A stretch of 24,789 nt of DNA from CAZHJK01 sp964533275. Its GTDB lineage: Bacteria > Bacillota > Clostridia > Eubacteriales > Garciellaceae. A model generated the notes under the pieces. The model searched no databases. It was not told the DNA's origin and saw nothing but the letters and a program-made list of their open reading frames with translations. Positions 1 to 8,106 of this stretch are shown here, piece by piece. The translations under genes and the position numbers were made by a program. How positions within the stretch are numbered: position 1 is the stretch's first letter; every line of letters starts with the position of its first letter. The stretch lies in the NCBI GenBank assembly GCA_964533275.1, contig CAZHJK010000033.1, positions 1 through 24,789 of the forward strand, written 5' to 3'.

Positions 1-23
1 GGTTCTCTTCATTTTGAATTTGT

Positions 24-59
24 GAAGGCAAAATCAGCTATTTAGCGATTGCCCCCTTC
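24..59. other. Stem-loop downstream of fliY
   Basis: The left end of the window, beyond the fliY stop codon, contains no gene I can support. Read on the minus strand it folds as GAAG...CTTC on the outside, then GC-AATC against GATT-GC, then GCT-AAAT-AGC at the tip, with small bulges. There is no U-tract immediately after it on the operon strand, so it is not a convincing terminator. It may be an intercistronic structure before a further flagellar gene outside the window. Confidence 0.3.
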
Positions 60-86
60 TGGTTTTATAGACTTAATTATTTAATT

Positions 87-1178
87 TTATTTTAGCTTTT
101 TTACTCTCTCCGTTGGACTGATTATATTAGTTATTCGAATCCCGAAGTTCTCATTTATAACAACTACTTCCCCTTGAGCAATCAGCTTTCCATTTACATA
201 TACATCTAGGGGTTCCTCTGAAAATTTATTTAACTCCACAACTGAGCCTGGGCTTAGTGATAATACATCCCTCACAGCCTTTTGCGTTTTTCCTAAAACA
301 ACACTAAATTCTAAGGGTACATCCATGATTAAATCTATATTCTGGCTTTGTCCTTGTCTAGGCTTATCTTCTAATTCTCCAAATTGAGGATTTTTAATGG
401 ATACAGGCTCCTTACTTAGAGGTGCTTCCTTTTCAAAATAAATTTCAGGTTCCAAATCAGCTTCCTCAGCTATAATCTCATCTTGCTCTATTTGCTTCTC
501 AGTTTTAACCGTGTTCTTTTCTTCCTCTTCGGTCATAATATTTACAATATCCTTAATCGTATCTAAGGTAAAAATCTGCATAATCTCACTATCAATTAAA
601 TCATTTACCGTTAGATGGAAGGCAATTTTTACAATTGATTGTTCCGAATCAATGTCTTCTACTTCAAAGTTATCATTACTATCCCATATTTTAGTTTGAG
701 GAGGGTTAATATTTATTTCTCTTTTTAGCATAGTTGCCATGGAAGTGGATGCGGAACCAATCATCTGATTCATTGCTTCTGATACAGCACTTAATTCTAT
801 ATCCGAAAGTTCTGGACTAATGTCTGTCCCATCTCCTCCCATCATCAAATTTGCAATTATTGAAGCGTCTTGTACATTTACTAATAGAATATTAGTACCT
901 CGTAATTCATTATCAAATTTTACCTGTAATACTACATTTGGGATAGGAAGATTTTCTTGCAATTTTATCAAGTTTGTAACTTCAACCTGGGGAGTCGTTA
1001 TAGTAACCTTTTTCCCCAAAATAGTGGATAGGGTTGTGGCTGAAGTAGCCATAGAAATATTTCCCACTTCCCCCATAATATCAATCTCTTTCTCAGTTAA
1101 TACATTGTCACTATTTAATTCTTGATTCTTTTGTAATAGTGAATTAATCTCTTCTTGGGATAAAAACTCATTATTCAT
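87..1178 (-). CDS. fliY: Flagellar switch protein / CheY-P phosphatase FliY
   Basis: FliY is a C-ring switch component that also dephosphorylates CheY-P. Three parts are visible in the 363 residues. The N-terminal peptide FLSQEEINSLL (5-15) resembles the CheY-P-binding peptide of FliM. A CheC-like domain (about 28-215) has two phosphatase sites: D33-x3-E37-x2-N40 with P63 exactly 22 residues on, and a second SxxxExxN site in SAVSEAMN, also followed at the same distance by proline. An acidic, low-complexity linker (about 220-280) leads to a C-terminal FliN/SpoA domain (about 285-358). The start overlaps the end of fliM by 8 bases, which implies translational coupling. It is the last complete gene of the motility operon in this window. 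The presence of both phosphatase sites together with a FliN domain makes the assignment firm. Confidence 0.95.
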   Translation of the reverse strand: MNNEFLSQEEINSLLQKNQELNSDNVLTEKEIDIMGEVGNISMATSATTLSTILGKKVTITTPQVEVTNLIKLQENLPIPNVVLQVKFDNELRGTNILLVNVQDASIIANLMMGGDGTDISPELSDIELSAVSEAMNQMIGSASTSMATMLKREININPPQTKIWDSNDNFEVEDIDSEQSIVKIAFHLTVNDLIDSEIMQIFTLDTIKDIVNIMTEEEEKNTVKTEKQIEQDEIIAEEADLEPEIYFEKEAPLSKEPVSIKNPQFGELEDKPRQGQSQNIDLIMDVPLEFSVVLGKTQKAVRDVLSLSPGSVVELNKFSEEPLDVYVNGKLIAQGEVVVINENFGIRITNIISPTERVKKLK

Positions 1179-2169
1179 CTAGTTCCACATCCTTCTCAAC
1201 AATATCTACAACCTGCACTGAAAGTTTGTTTTTATAAATTCCAGGTTGAACATAAAAGTGCATTTGATCCTCTACATACATTTTTAGTGAATCCTTAACC
1301 AATTTATCTAATTGTAAAACATCACCCTTCGATAATCCCATAAAGTCTCCTATAGTTATATTTGTTTTGCCTAGTAGAACTGAAAGATTAACCTTTGATG
1401 ATGAAATCTTTTCCTCTATTATTCTTCTATATTCTACATCTTGTACCAAGCTGTCATTTTGAAACCAATACTGCATATAAAGCATATCCGCAATCTTATC
1501 TATAGACAGGTATGGTATACATAGATTTACAAAACTCTGTGTTTCTCCAACATCAATAGTAAAGGTGATCAGAGCAACAGGTTCATTGGGTGACATGGTT
1601 TGATTTAATTGAGGATTACTTTCAAGTGCTTCAAAGGAAGGTGTAACTTCGATTATATCCTCCCATGCAAGCTTCATATTATTTATAAAACCTTCAAGAA
1701 TATCTATAATAATACTCTTTTCAATATCTGTTAATTCTCTAATCTTAGGAGATATTTCTACCTTCCCTCCACATAATAAATCAATTATTTGAAAGCCAAA
1801 TTGAGGATTTATCTCTAAAAGCAAGGTACCATTAAAGGGTGGCATTTTAAAAATAGAAAGCAGTGTAGGATTTGGTATAGAATGAATAAACTCTTCATAG
1901 GTAACCTGCTCTATTGCTGCCACTTTCATTTGTATATTATAGCGAACCTTAGCAGAAAGAAAGTTAGAAATAATTCTTGAATAATTATCGTGAATTATTT
2001 TTAATGTATTAATCTGTTCCTTGGAAAATTTATTTGGGCGTCTAAAATCATACTGTTTAACTTTATGTTGTTCTTTTTCTTTTTCAATATCCTCAGCTAC
2101 AATTTCTCCAGAGGAGAGAGCTGTTAATAGAGCATCTATCTCATTCTGGGACAATACTTCCCCCACCAT
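1171..2169 (-). CDS. fliM: Flagellar motor switch protein FliM
   Basis: FliM is the C-ring protein that receives CheY-P and sets the direction of motor rotation. The 332 residues are normal for the family. LSQNEIDALL (6-15) is the canonical N-terminal CheY-P-binding peptide. The middle domain (about 45-230) includes the RYNIQMKVAAIEQVTYEEF stretch typical of FliM. The C-terminal SpoA-like domain (about 255-325) contains the VLLGKTNITIGDFMGLSKGD pattern. The ATG is preceded by AGGAGGTGTT. The gene follows cheW after 13 bases and overlaps fliY by 8 bases, so it belongs to the same transcript. No unusual features were seen. Confidence 0.96.
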   Translation of the reverse strand: MVGEVLSQNEIDALLTALSSGEIVAEDIEKEKEQHKVKQYDFRRPNKFSKEQINTLKIIHDNYSRIISNFLSAKVRYNIQMKVAAIEQVTYEEFIHSIPNPTLLSIFKMPPFNGTLLLEINPQFGFQIIDLLCGGKVEISPKIRELTDIEKSIIIDILEGFINNMKLAWEDIIEVTPSFEALESNPQLNQTMSPNEPVALITFTIDVGETQSFVNLCIPYLSIDKIADMLYMQYWFQNDSLVQDVEYRRIIEEKISSSKVNLSVLLGKTNITIGDFMGLSKGDVLQLDKLVKDSLKMYVEDQMHFYVQPGIYKNKLSVQVVDIVEKDVELDE

Positions 2170-2182
2170 AACACCTCCTATT

Positions 2183-2584
2183 TCAAGCGATAAATTCTTC
2201 TATATCTAAAAAATTAATTATTTGATCCTGTATTTGTATAACTCCCTTTAATCCTTGATTTTCTTCTTCTCCTATGTCTATTCTCTCAACCATATCTTTT
2301 TTTATATTCATTACTTCCCATACATTCCCAACAAGAATTCCAACCAATTCCTTATGTACCTTTGCTATAATTATATTAGTATAATCTTCATCCTGCAATT
2401 CTAAATTTAATAGCTTTGAAATATCCATTAGAGTTATAACATTCCCCCGTAGATTTACCAAACCCTTTATATAATGTGGTGCATTAGGAACAAAGGTAAT
2501 ATCTAATAATCTACTTATCTCCTCTATCTGATCAGTTTTAATTGCATATTGTTTTCCCTGTAATTCAAATATAATGACTTGCAT
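2183..2584 (-). CDS. cheW: Chemotaxis coupling protein CheW (second copy)
   Basis: This is a single-domain CheW of 133 residues, which bridges chemoreceptors and the CheA kinase at the membrane array. The N-terminal QVIIFELQGKQYAI and the central VNLRGNVITLMDISKLL are family hallmarks of the SH3-like folds. The ATG is preceded by AAAGGAGG with a 10-base spacer. It lies between cheY and fliM, a position common in Clostridia. A longer CheW (7520-7981) occurs earlier in the same operon. The two are clearly divergent paralogues rather than a recent duplication, so they may serve different receptor classes. That last point is inference. Confidence 0.93.
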   Translation of the reverse strand: MQVIIFELQGKQYAIKTDQIEEISRLLDITFVPNAPHYIKGLVNLRGNVITLMDISKLLNLELQDEDYTNIIIAKVHKELVGILVGNVWEVMNIKKDMVERIDIGEEENQGLKGVIQIQDQIINFLDIEEFIA

Positions 2585-2600
2585 AAAAAGTGAGCCTCCT

Positions 2601-2963
2601 TTAACCTAATGCTTTATTCAAAGCCTCTATAACTCTCTCACTTTGGAATGGCTTAACAATAAAATCCTTGGCTCCTGCTTGAATTGCTTCCATCACCATG
2701 GCTTGTTGTCCCATTGCACTACACATAATAATATTAGCATTAGGATCAATTTTTCTAATTTCCTTTACAGCTATTATTCCATCCATCTCTGGCATAGTAA
2801 TATCCATGGTGACAATATCTGGATCTACCTTTTTATATTCCTCTATTGCCAAGGCTCCATTAGCGGCTTCTCCTACTACTTCAAAACCATTCTTCCCCAG
2901 TATATCCTTAATCATCATTCGCATAAATACTGCATCATCAACAATTAGTACACGCTTAGACAT
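2601..2963 (-). CDS. cheY: Chemotaxis response regulator CheY
   Basis: This is a stand-alone receiver domain of 120 residues that carries the signal from CheA to FliM/FliY. All the catalytic receiver residues are present: the acidic pair D9-D10, the phosphoacceptor D54 in VTMDITMPEMDG, S82 in MCSAMG and K104 in IVKPF. There is no output domain. The AAGGAAGGGATGG region before the ATG provides the ribosome binding site. Its neighbours are cheC, a CheY-P phosphatase, upstream and cheW-fliM-fliY downstream, so this is the motor-directed CheY. It is also the only receiver protein in the operon segment seen here, because the CheB of this operon lacks a receiver. Confidence 0.95.
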   Translation of the reverse strand: MSKRVLIVDDAVFMRMMIKDILGKNGFEVVGEAANGALAIEEYKKVDPDIVTMDITMPEMDGIIAVKEIRKIDPNANIIMCSAMGQQAMVMEAIQAGAKDFIVKPFQSERVIEALNKALG

Positions 2964-2981
2964 TTAGACCATCCCTTCCTT

Positions 2982-3584
2982 TTATATATCCATAATAGAA
3001 AAAATCTTATGTAGAGACCCCGGATGGGGTATAAAAAACAAATGAGCTTTAATATTATTATTTCTAGCTAAAAAATTATTTTCAATGACTAATAAATAAT
3101 CATCATATTGTCCTGCTTCAATGTATGCTGTAGGCAAAATAGCTCCAAACATATCTTGAACATAGGCTGGAACCGAAGAAACAATACTTAAATTCAGTAA
3201 CCTAGATAATGCATTTACATAGGAAGAGCATAAAATATTACATATCTCCTGTAATGCCGATAATGAAACCTCATCTAAATCCTTACGAGCATCTTCTCCC
3301 ATAATCATCTTTAATAAATCCATTGTGTCCCTATCTTTCAATATAAAAAGAAAATTACCAGGGGTATCCCCCAATACCCGAATAGAAACAGCATTTACCT
3401 GTTCTTCCTCTCCCATTATTTCTGTAAATACCTTATCATAGGGTAAGAGTTTTACCCTTGGTACCTCCATTTTAATAGGACGATAAACCATTTGTGAAAG
3501 AGAGGTAGCAGCATTGCCACCGCCTATATTACTTAATTCCTTAAGAAAATCTATTTGCATAGGGGTTAAATTCTGTATACTCAA
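2982..3584 (-). CDS. cheC: CheY-P phosphatase CheC
   Basis: CheC hydrolyses CheY-P and, in Bacillus-type systems, binds CheD. The 200-residue protein has both active-site signatures intact: D12-x3-E16-x2-N19 with P42, and S109-x3-E113-x2-N116 with P139, each with the 22-residue spacing of the family. The start codon is TTG at 3584-3582, supported by GGGAGGGAG about eight bases upstream; no nearer ATG fits. It lies between cheA and cheY. Its presence together with cheD and fliY indicates the three-part Bacillus/Thermotoga adaptation and signal-termination design, with no CheZ. Confidence 0.94.
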   Translation of the reverse strand: MSIQNLTPMQIDFLKELSNIGGGNAATSLSQMVYRPIKMEVPRVKLLPYDKVFTEIMGEEEQVNAVSIRVLGDTPGNFLFILKDRDTMDLLKMIMGEDARKDLDEVSLSALQEICNILCSSYVNALSRLLNLSIVSSVPAYVQDMFGAILPTAYIEAGQYDDYLLVIENNFLARNNNIKAHLFFIPHPGSLHKIFSIMDI

Positions 3585-3603
3585 TGATCTTTCTCCCTCC
3601 CCC

Positions 3604-5532
3604 TTATATTATTGCACCTGGATCTAATATCAATGTCACCAATCCATTACCTAAAATAGTGGCACCTACATATTCGTTCACATTTATTAATGACTTACCT
3701 AAGGGCTTTATAACTATCTCCTGCTGGCCAATTAAACTATCTACAATAAGACCATAAAGCTTTTCTCCTACCTTAATTATAATTAAGTATTGTTCCAGAT
3801 TCTTTACTGCAGGTAGATTTAATTTTTCATTAACCCTTATTACTGGAATTGCTTGTTCTCTATAAATAAAAACCTGACCACTATGAGAGCTTTTAATATC
3901 TTGGGGTAATATACTTATTACCTTTTCTATAAATCCTAATGATATAGCAAAGGTTTCAGTAGCAACCTTTATCAATAATGCTTGTATTATAGATAGAGTA
4001 AGAGGTAAATGAATAATAAAGGTTGAACCTAAACCCACTTCACTCTTTACACTTATATTACCACCTAGGGCGGAAATCTTCCTTTTTACTACATCCATTC
4101 CCACTCCTCTTCCTGATATATCTGTAACTTCATCATTTGTAGAAAACCCCTGATTGAAGATTAAATTAATAATCTCTTCTTCATTTAATCCATCTACCTT
4201 TATTTCCTTTTCTACCGCCTTTTGTCTTATTACTTCTGGATCTATCCCCTTCCCATCATCTTCAATTCGGATAATTGCTTTATTTCCCTCTTGAGAGGCA
4301 ATCATTTTAATTATTCCCTGGGGATCTTTTCCTTTCTTAATTCTCTCATCCTTTGATTCAATACCATGATCTACTGCATTTCTAATTAAATGAACAAAGG
4401 GATCCCCTAATTCATCTACAACAGTCCTATCCAACTCTGTATCCTGTCCTTGAATCACTAATTCTATATCCTTACCCAATTCCTTAGATAAATCTCTTAC
4501 CATTCTTGGAAAACGATTAAAAACCCTTTCAATAGGTAGCATTCTTATTTTTAAAACCAAGTCTTGAAGATCTGTTGTAATTCTAGCTACCTGTTCTAGT
4601 GTCTCGTGTAAATCCATTAACATATGGTCATTACTTATTTGCTCTAGACGAGTTCTATTTATTACCAACTCTGATACTAAGTTCATAAAATTATCAAGTC
4701 TATGTATGTCTACCCTAACCGATTGATTTATTTTAGATTTATTAGTAAAAATTTGTTGGGACTGTTCTTCTATACTAGCTTTATAATTATTATCTATAGA
4801 TAAAGGCTGCACTATGGCATCTTCTATTTCAGCTACTCCTGTAATTATTTTTTTTATGGCTTCTGGTGATTCCTTTGTAATAAAAACCAATTGAAAAGAA
4901 GAATCAAATTCCTCCTCCTCTATTTTTTCTATTATAGGTAGAGTTTTTATAATCTCTCCTTTTTCCTCTAAGTTTTTTATAACTAAAAATGCCCTTGCAG
5001 ATTTAATAAGACAATCCTTTGCAAGGTTAACAAATATTTGATAGATAGAATATTTTCTTTCCTTTGCATTTTTTATTACAGTCCATTCATAGTCATCGAA
5101 CTTCATTGTTTCCAATTTAGTAGACTCTGTAGAAGTAATTGCCAACTCATCCTTCACAATAGAAAACATATGTAACCTTTCCACCAATTCACTAGTATCG
5201 TGCTCTTCTACATTCCCCTCTTCTATATCCTCTACCATCATTGAAAGCATGTCTAGACATTGAAAAAGCAGTGTTATAATTTCTGAATTAATATTAAGCT
5301 GTTTACTTTTAAACAATTCTAATATATTCTCCATCTTATGGGTTAAATTTGACATTCCGGTAAAACCCATAGTTGCAGCCATACCCTTTAGAGTGTGAGC
5401 AACTCTAAAAATTTCATTTATAGTATTTATATTTGAAGGTTGTTTTTCCAGTTCTAATAAATTTTCATTTAAACTCTGCAAATTTTCTCTTGATTCCTCT
5501 AAAAACATAGTAATGTATTGAGACACATCCAC
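3604..5532 (-). CDS. cheA: Chemotaxis histidine kinase CheA
   Basis: This is the receptor-coupled histidine kinase of the chemotaxis array, 642 residues. P1 is an Hpt domain with phospho-His H46 in VAHTLKGMAA. P2 (about 145-235) is the CheY-docking module. The P3 dimerisation helices start near 270 with RVDIHRLDNFMNLVSELVI. The P4 ATPase shows its N box (HLIRNAVDHGIE), the DDGKGID motif and the GRGVGMDVV motif. The P5 CheW-like domain occupies the last 130 or so residues. The start is GTG (GTG GAT GTG), placed by the GGGGGTGAGG immediately upstream. The gene lies 44 bases after cheR and 19 bases before cheC. All domains are intact. Confidence 0.96.
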   Translation of the reverse strand: MDVSQYITMFLEESRENLQSLNENLLELEKQPSNINTINEIFRVAHTLKGMAATMGFTGMSNLTHKMENILELFKSKQLNINSEIITLLFQCLDMLSMMVEDIEEGNVEEHDTSELVERLHMFSIVKDELAITSTESTKLETMKFDDYEWTVIKNAKERKYSIYQIFVNLAKDCLIKSARAFLVIKNLEEKGEIIKTLPIIEKIEEEEFDSSFQLVFITKESPEAIKKIITGVAEIEDAIVQPLSIDNNYKASIEEQSQQIFTNKSKINQSVRVDIHRLDNFMNLVSELVINRTRLEQISNDHMLMDLHETLEQVARITTDLQDLVLKIRMLPIERVFNRFPRMVRDLSKELGKDIELVIQGQDTELDRTVVDELGDPFVHLIRNAVDHGIESKDERIKKGKDPQGIIKMIASQEGNKAIIRIEDDGKGIDPEVIRQKAVEKEIKVDGLNEEEIINLIFNQGFSTNDEVTDISGRGVGMDVVKRKISALGGNISVKSEVGLGSTFIIHLPLTLSIIQALLIKVATETFAISLGFIEKVISILPQDIKSSHSGQVFIYREQAIPVIRVNEKLNLPAVKNLEQYLIIIKVGEKLYGLIVDSLIGQQEIVIKPLGKSLINVNEYVGATILGNGLVTLILDPGAII

Positions 5533-5576
5533 GACCTCACCCCCTATTCCTTTTATCGTAAAATAAATTTATTTCT

Positions 5577-6353
5577 TTATTCTTTTTTTTGATAAAGAAA
5601 TGTTGAAATCTTTTCAAAGCCTAATTCTCTATAATTAAAAATAGTTTCAGTTGCTCCTACAAATAAGAGTCCACCTGGTAATAGTGAATTATAAAATCTT
5701 TCATATAATTTTTTCTTAATATCATTATTAAAATATATAACAACATTTCTACAGGTAATTAAATGAAAGTCTTCTTCATATTCATCTAATATTAAGTCGT
5801 GTTTTTTAAAGGTAATTCTTTTTTTTATATTTTGATTTATGCGGAACTCACCATTTCTTTCATCAAAATAAGCTTTCAGATCCTTATTAGATACATTCCT
5901 AATTTCATTAGCTTTATAAATACCAAGTTTAGCTCTTTCTAGTATGCTATTATCAATATCTGTAGCTAATATACTATGGTAATTTCCATTTGATATTCTA
6001 TCTAATATAATAGCTAAGGAATATGGCTCTGCACCAATGGAGCACGCTGCACTCCATATCTTTAATTTAGAATGATTATTGAGTAAATTATTATTTATTC
6101 TAACTTCAAGATCATCAAACATAGGCTTGTTCCGAAAAAATTCTGATACATTAATTGTTATATAATCTAAAAATTGATTACGAAGACTATCATCCTTACT
6201 AATAGCCTCTGAATATTTTTTTAAATCTTTATATCCTGATCTATTCATTATACTTAAAATACGCCTATGAAGTTGCTTTGCTTTGTATGCTGATAGATCA
6301 ATAGCTAAACTTTTATAAATCCACTTTTCAAAAGAAACAAAATCCTGTTCCAT
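5577..6353 (-). CDS. cheR: Chemoreceptor methyltransferase CheR
   Basis: CheR transfers methyl groups from S-adenosylmethionine to receptor glutamates. The 258 residues have the all-alpha N-terminal domain (about 1-75), the TINVSEFFRNKPMF segment (66-79), which is a CheR hallmark, and the SAM-binding motif around 100-115, with the EPYSLAI run. A second nucleotide-site segment lies near 130 (ATDID), and CRNVVIYFN follows near 200. There is no extra TPR or receiver domain. Only four bases separate it from cheB upstream, and its ribosome binding site (AAGGTGAG) lies across the cheB stop codon, so the methylation and demethylation enzymes are translationally linked. Confidence 0.95.
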   Translation of the reverse strand: MEQDFVSFEKWIYKSLAIDLSAYKAKQLHRRILSIMNRSGYKDLKKYSEAISKDDSLRNQFLDYITINVSEFFRNKPMFDDLEVRINNNLLNNHSKLKIWSAACSIGAEPYSLAIILDRISNGNYHSILATDIDNSILERAKLGIYKANEIRNVSNKDLKAYFDERNGEFRINQNIKKRITFKKHDLILDEYEEDFHLITCRNVVIYFNNDIKKKLYERFYNSLLPGGLLFVGATETIFNYRELGFEKISTFLYQKKE

Positions 6354-6357
6354 TATC

Positions 6358-6993
6358 TCACCTTTTTATTAGAATATTTAATTGTTTTGATATTTCATCT
6401 AATGAAAGTACTGCATCTACATTATTACTTTCTATAGCTGATCCTGGCATTCCAAAAACCACTGAACTATCCCTATCTTGAGCAATATTAGTGCCCCCAT
6501 AATTCCTTATATGTCTAATCCCTTCTGTTCCGTCCTTTCCCATGCCAGTAAAAATTATAGATAAAAGATTATTTTTATATTTTGGTGCAGCCGTTTGGAA
6601 AAGATAATCAACTGCAGGTCTTACTCCTAAGTATTTATCTCTTTGATCTAAAACAATATGGTCTCCCTCAAGTATCATATGATAATCTCCTGGAGCAATG
6701 TAAATATGTCCTCTGCGAATGAGTTCCCCTTGCTGGCCCTCCTTTACCCTTAAAGCACAGATACTATCCAATCGTTGTGCAAAGGAAGAAGTAAAACCCT
6801 TAGGCATATGTTGTACTATAAAAATAGGAATAGAATTCTTATTATCCGGTAAATTACTGATAATACTTGTAAGAGCTTTAGGTCCTCCTGTTGAAGACCC
6901 TATTACTAAAGCATCCCACCTCTTATCTAAAATTGGTAATAAAATATCATCCTTTCCTTGGTTAAATCCTTCTGATATATTTATCTTAGTCAT
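6358..6993 (-). CDS. cheB: CheB-type methylesterase, catalytic domain only
   Basis: This 211-residue protein is the receptor methylesterase/deamidase domain without the usual N-terminal receiver. The catalytic triad is visible: S34 in GSSTGG, H62 in QHMPKG and D154 in GMGKDG. Family CheB proteins are about 350 residues, with a receiver of about 110 residues and a linker before the esterase. Here only about 25 residues precede it. The upstream gene cheD ends 14 bases before this start, so no receiver has been missed. The GAGGTGGC before the ATG supports the start. Activity is therefore unlikely to depend on direct phosphorylation by CheA. Whether a separate receiver elsewhere compensates cannot be seen here. 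Confidence 0.9.
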   Translation of the reverse strand: MTKINISEGFNQGKDDILLPILDKRWDALVIGSSTGGPKALTSIISNLPDNKNSIPIFIVQHMPKGFTSSFAQRLDSICALRVKEGQQGELIRRGHIYIAPGDYHMILEGDHIVLDQRDKYLGVRPAVDYLFQTAAPKYKNNLLSIIFTGMGKDGTEGIRHIRNYGGTNIAQDRDSSVVFGMPGSAIESNNVDAVLSLDEISKQLNILIKR

Positions 6994-7007
6994 TATGCCA
7001 CCTCAAA

Positions 7008-7493
7008 TTAAAGTAAAATAATCCCCTTACCAACTGTTTTTATATGTACAGATTTATTCTCTAGATCTAAAATCATAGTCCTGCCAGAATTACCTCCGAC
7101 ATCTTCAGCTATTAAAGGTATCCCTAGTTGTTTCAGTGAATTTCTAACAGCTATTATATTTCGAGCACCTATATCCATGGTTAGTTTTTCATCTGAAAAT
7201 CGAAACATACTTGCTCCACCTGCAATCTTAGCTACTAACCCTCTTTTATTTATACCCTTTGCTAATAATTCCTCTAGCATATTCGGAATAGCTAAATCGG
7301 CATATTTACCTATTTTTATAATATTTTTGAATTGGCTACTATCTGGCAGCATAATATGAGCTAATCCACCAAAATCTGAAAGCCTATCATAAATCGAGAT
7401 GCCCACACAAGATCCTAATCCTAAGGTAATAATTCTATTAGGTCCTATAGATATTTTATAATCTGCTATACTAACCTTTATATCCTCTTTCAT
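7008..7493 (-). CDS. cheD: Chemoreceptor glutamine deamidase CheD
   Basis: CheD deamidates specific receptor glutamines and, in Bacillus-type systems, is titrated by CheC. The 161 residues carry the family catalytic residues: C29 in LGLGSCVGI, H46 in LAHIMLP and T23. IAGGASMF further on is also typical. The start at 7493 is the first ATG, with GGAGG some distance upstream. Its placement between cheW and cheB, with cheC later in the same operon, fits the CheC-CheD adaptation loop. Nothing is truncated. Confidence 0.94.
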   Translation of the reverse strand: MKEDIKVSIADYKISIGPNRIITLGLGSCVGISIYDRLSDFGGLAHIMLPDSSQFKNIIKIGKYADLAIPNMLEELLAKGINKRGLVAKIAGGASMFRFSDEKLTMDIGARNIIAVRNSLKQLGIPLIAEDVGGNSGRTMILDLENKSVHIKTVGKGIILL

Positions 7494-7519
7494 CCTAATT
7501 TAGATATCCTCCCATAAGA

Positions 7520-7981
7520 TTAATCCTCTTGTATCAATTCTATTAATTCTGCTTTTTTATCACCCTTAAATATTTCTTCTGCCTCCAATAAAATGATAAT
7601 TTCATCATCATTTTTAATCATACCCTTTATATATTCAGGTGAAATACCCTTTATTATTTCAGATGGTTTCTCAATTATATCATCATTAATAGTTTTTATT
7701 TCCTTTACTTCCTCCACTAATAAACCTACTTTGTATTCCTCTAATTGAATCACTAAAATCTTGTTTGTTGCATTATATTCTATCGATTTATTAAAAAATC
7801 TTTTATTAATATCTATAATCGGTAAAATTCTTTCTTGATAGGTTAAAAGTCCTAATACATAATCTGAGGTTTCAGGTAAGGGTGTAATTTCACTAAAACC
7901 AATAATCCTCTCTACATTTTCTATGTTTATTGCATAATTCCCCTGGTCCGCACTAAAAAATACCGCTTGAGTTTGTTCCAT
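7520..7981 (-). CDS. cheW: Chemotaxis coupling protein CheW (first copy)
   Basis: This 153-residue CheW-domain protein starts with QAVFFSADQGNYAI and contains LGLLTYQERILPIIDINKRF, both family signatures. It is about 20 residues longer than the other CheW of the operon, and the extra length forms an acidic C-terminal tail (GDKKAELIELIQED). A strong AGGAGG precedes the ATG. Upstream lies the GC-rich hairpin element that separates it from fapA. It could be the main array coupler or a variant that docks a particular receptor subset; the sequence does not decide this. Confidence 0.92.
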   Translation of the reverse strand: MEQTQAVFFSADQGNYAINIENVERIIGFSEITPLPETSDYVLGLLTYQERILPIIDINKRFFNKSIEYNATNKILVIQLEEYKVGLLVEEVKEIKTINDDIIEKPSEIIKGISPEYIKGMIKNDDEIIILLEAEEIFKGDKKAELIELIQED

Positions 7982-7998
7982 TATTAGACCTCCTAAAA

Positions 7999-8099
7999 TA
8001 GCGTCTTCGACGCTTTCGCTAAGTAACCCTAGGTTCCCCTCGACGGCTTTTCAGCCTGAACCCCCTCCGGAATTCAGCAGGGGGGTACTCCCCTTGCAT
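7999..8099. repeat. GC-rich structured intercistronic element
   Basis: A stretch of about 100 bases, far richer in G+C than its surroundings, lies between fapA and cheW. It has no ORF. It is packed with short hairpins: AGCGTC-TTC-GACGCT (8000-8014), GGCT-TTTC-AGCC (8045-8056, a GAAA tetraloop on the operon strand), CCCCCT...AGGGGG (8061-8084) and an alternative GGGG-TACT-CCCC (8082-8093). This composition and layout resemble dispersed palindromic intergenic repeats. It could also act as an RNA processing or attenuation site within the motility operon. No second copy occurs in this window, so calling it a repeat is inference. Confidence 0.45.
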
Positions 8100-8106
8100 A
8101 ATAATC

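Noticed and set aside
1..12. ATG AAG AGA ACC on the minus strand at the window edge as the start of a next flagellar gene
   Set aside because: Only four codons are visible and no ribosome binding site lies at a suitable distance, so it cannot be supported.
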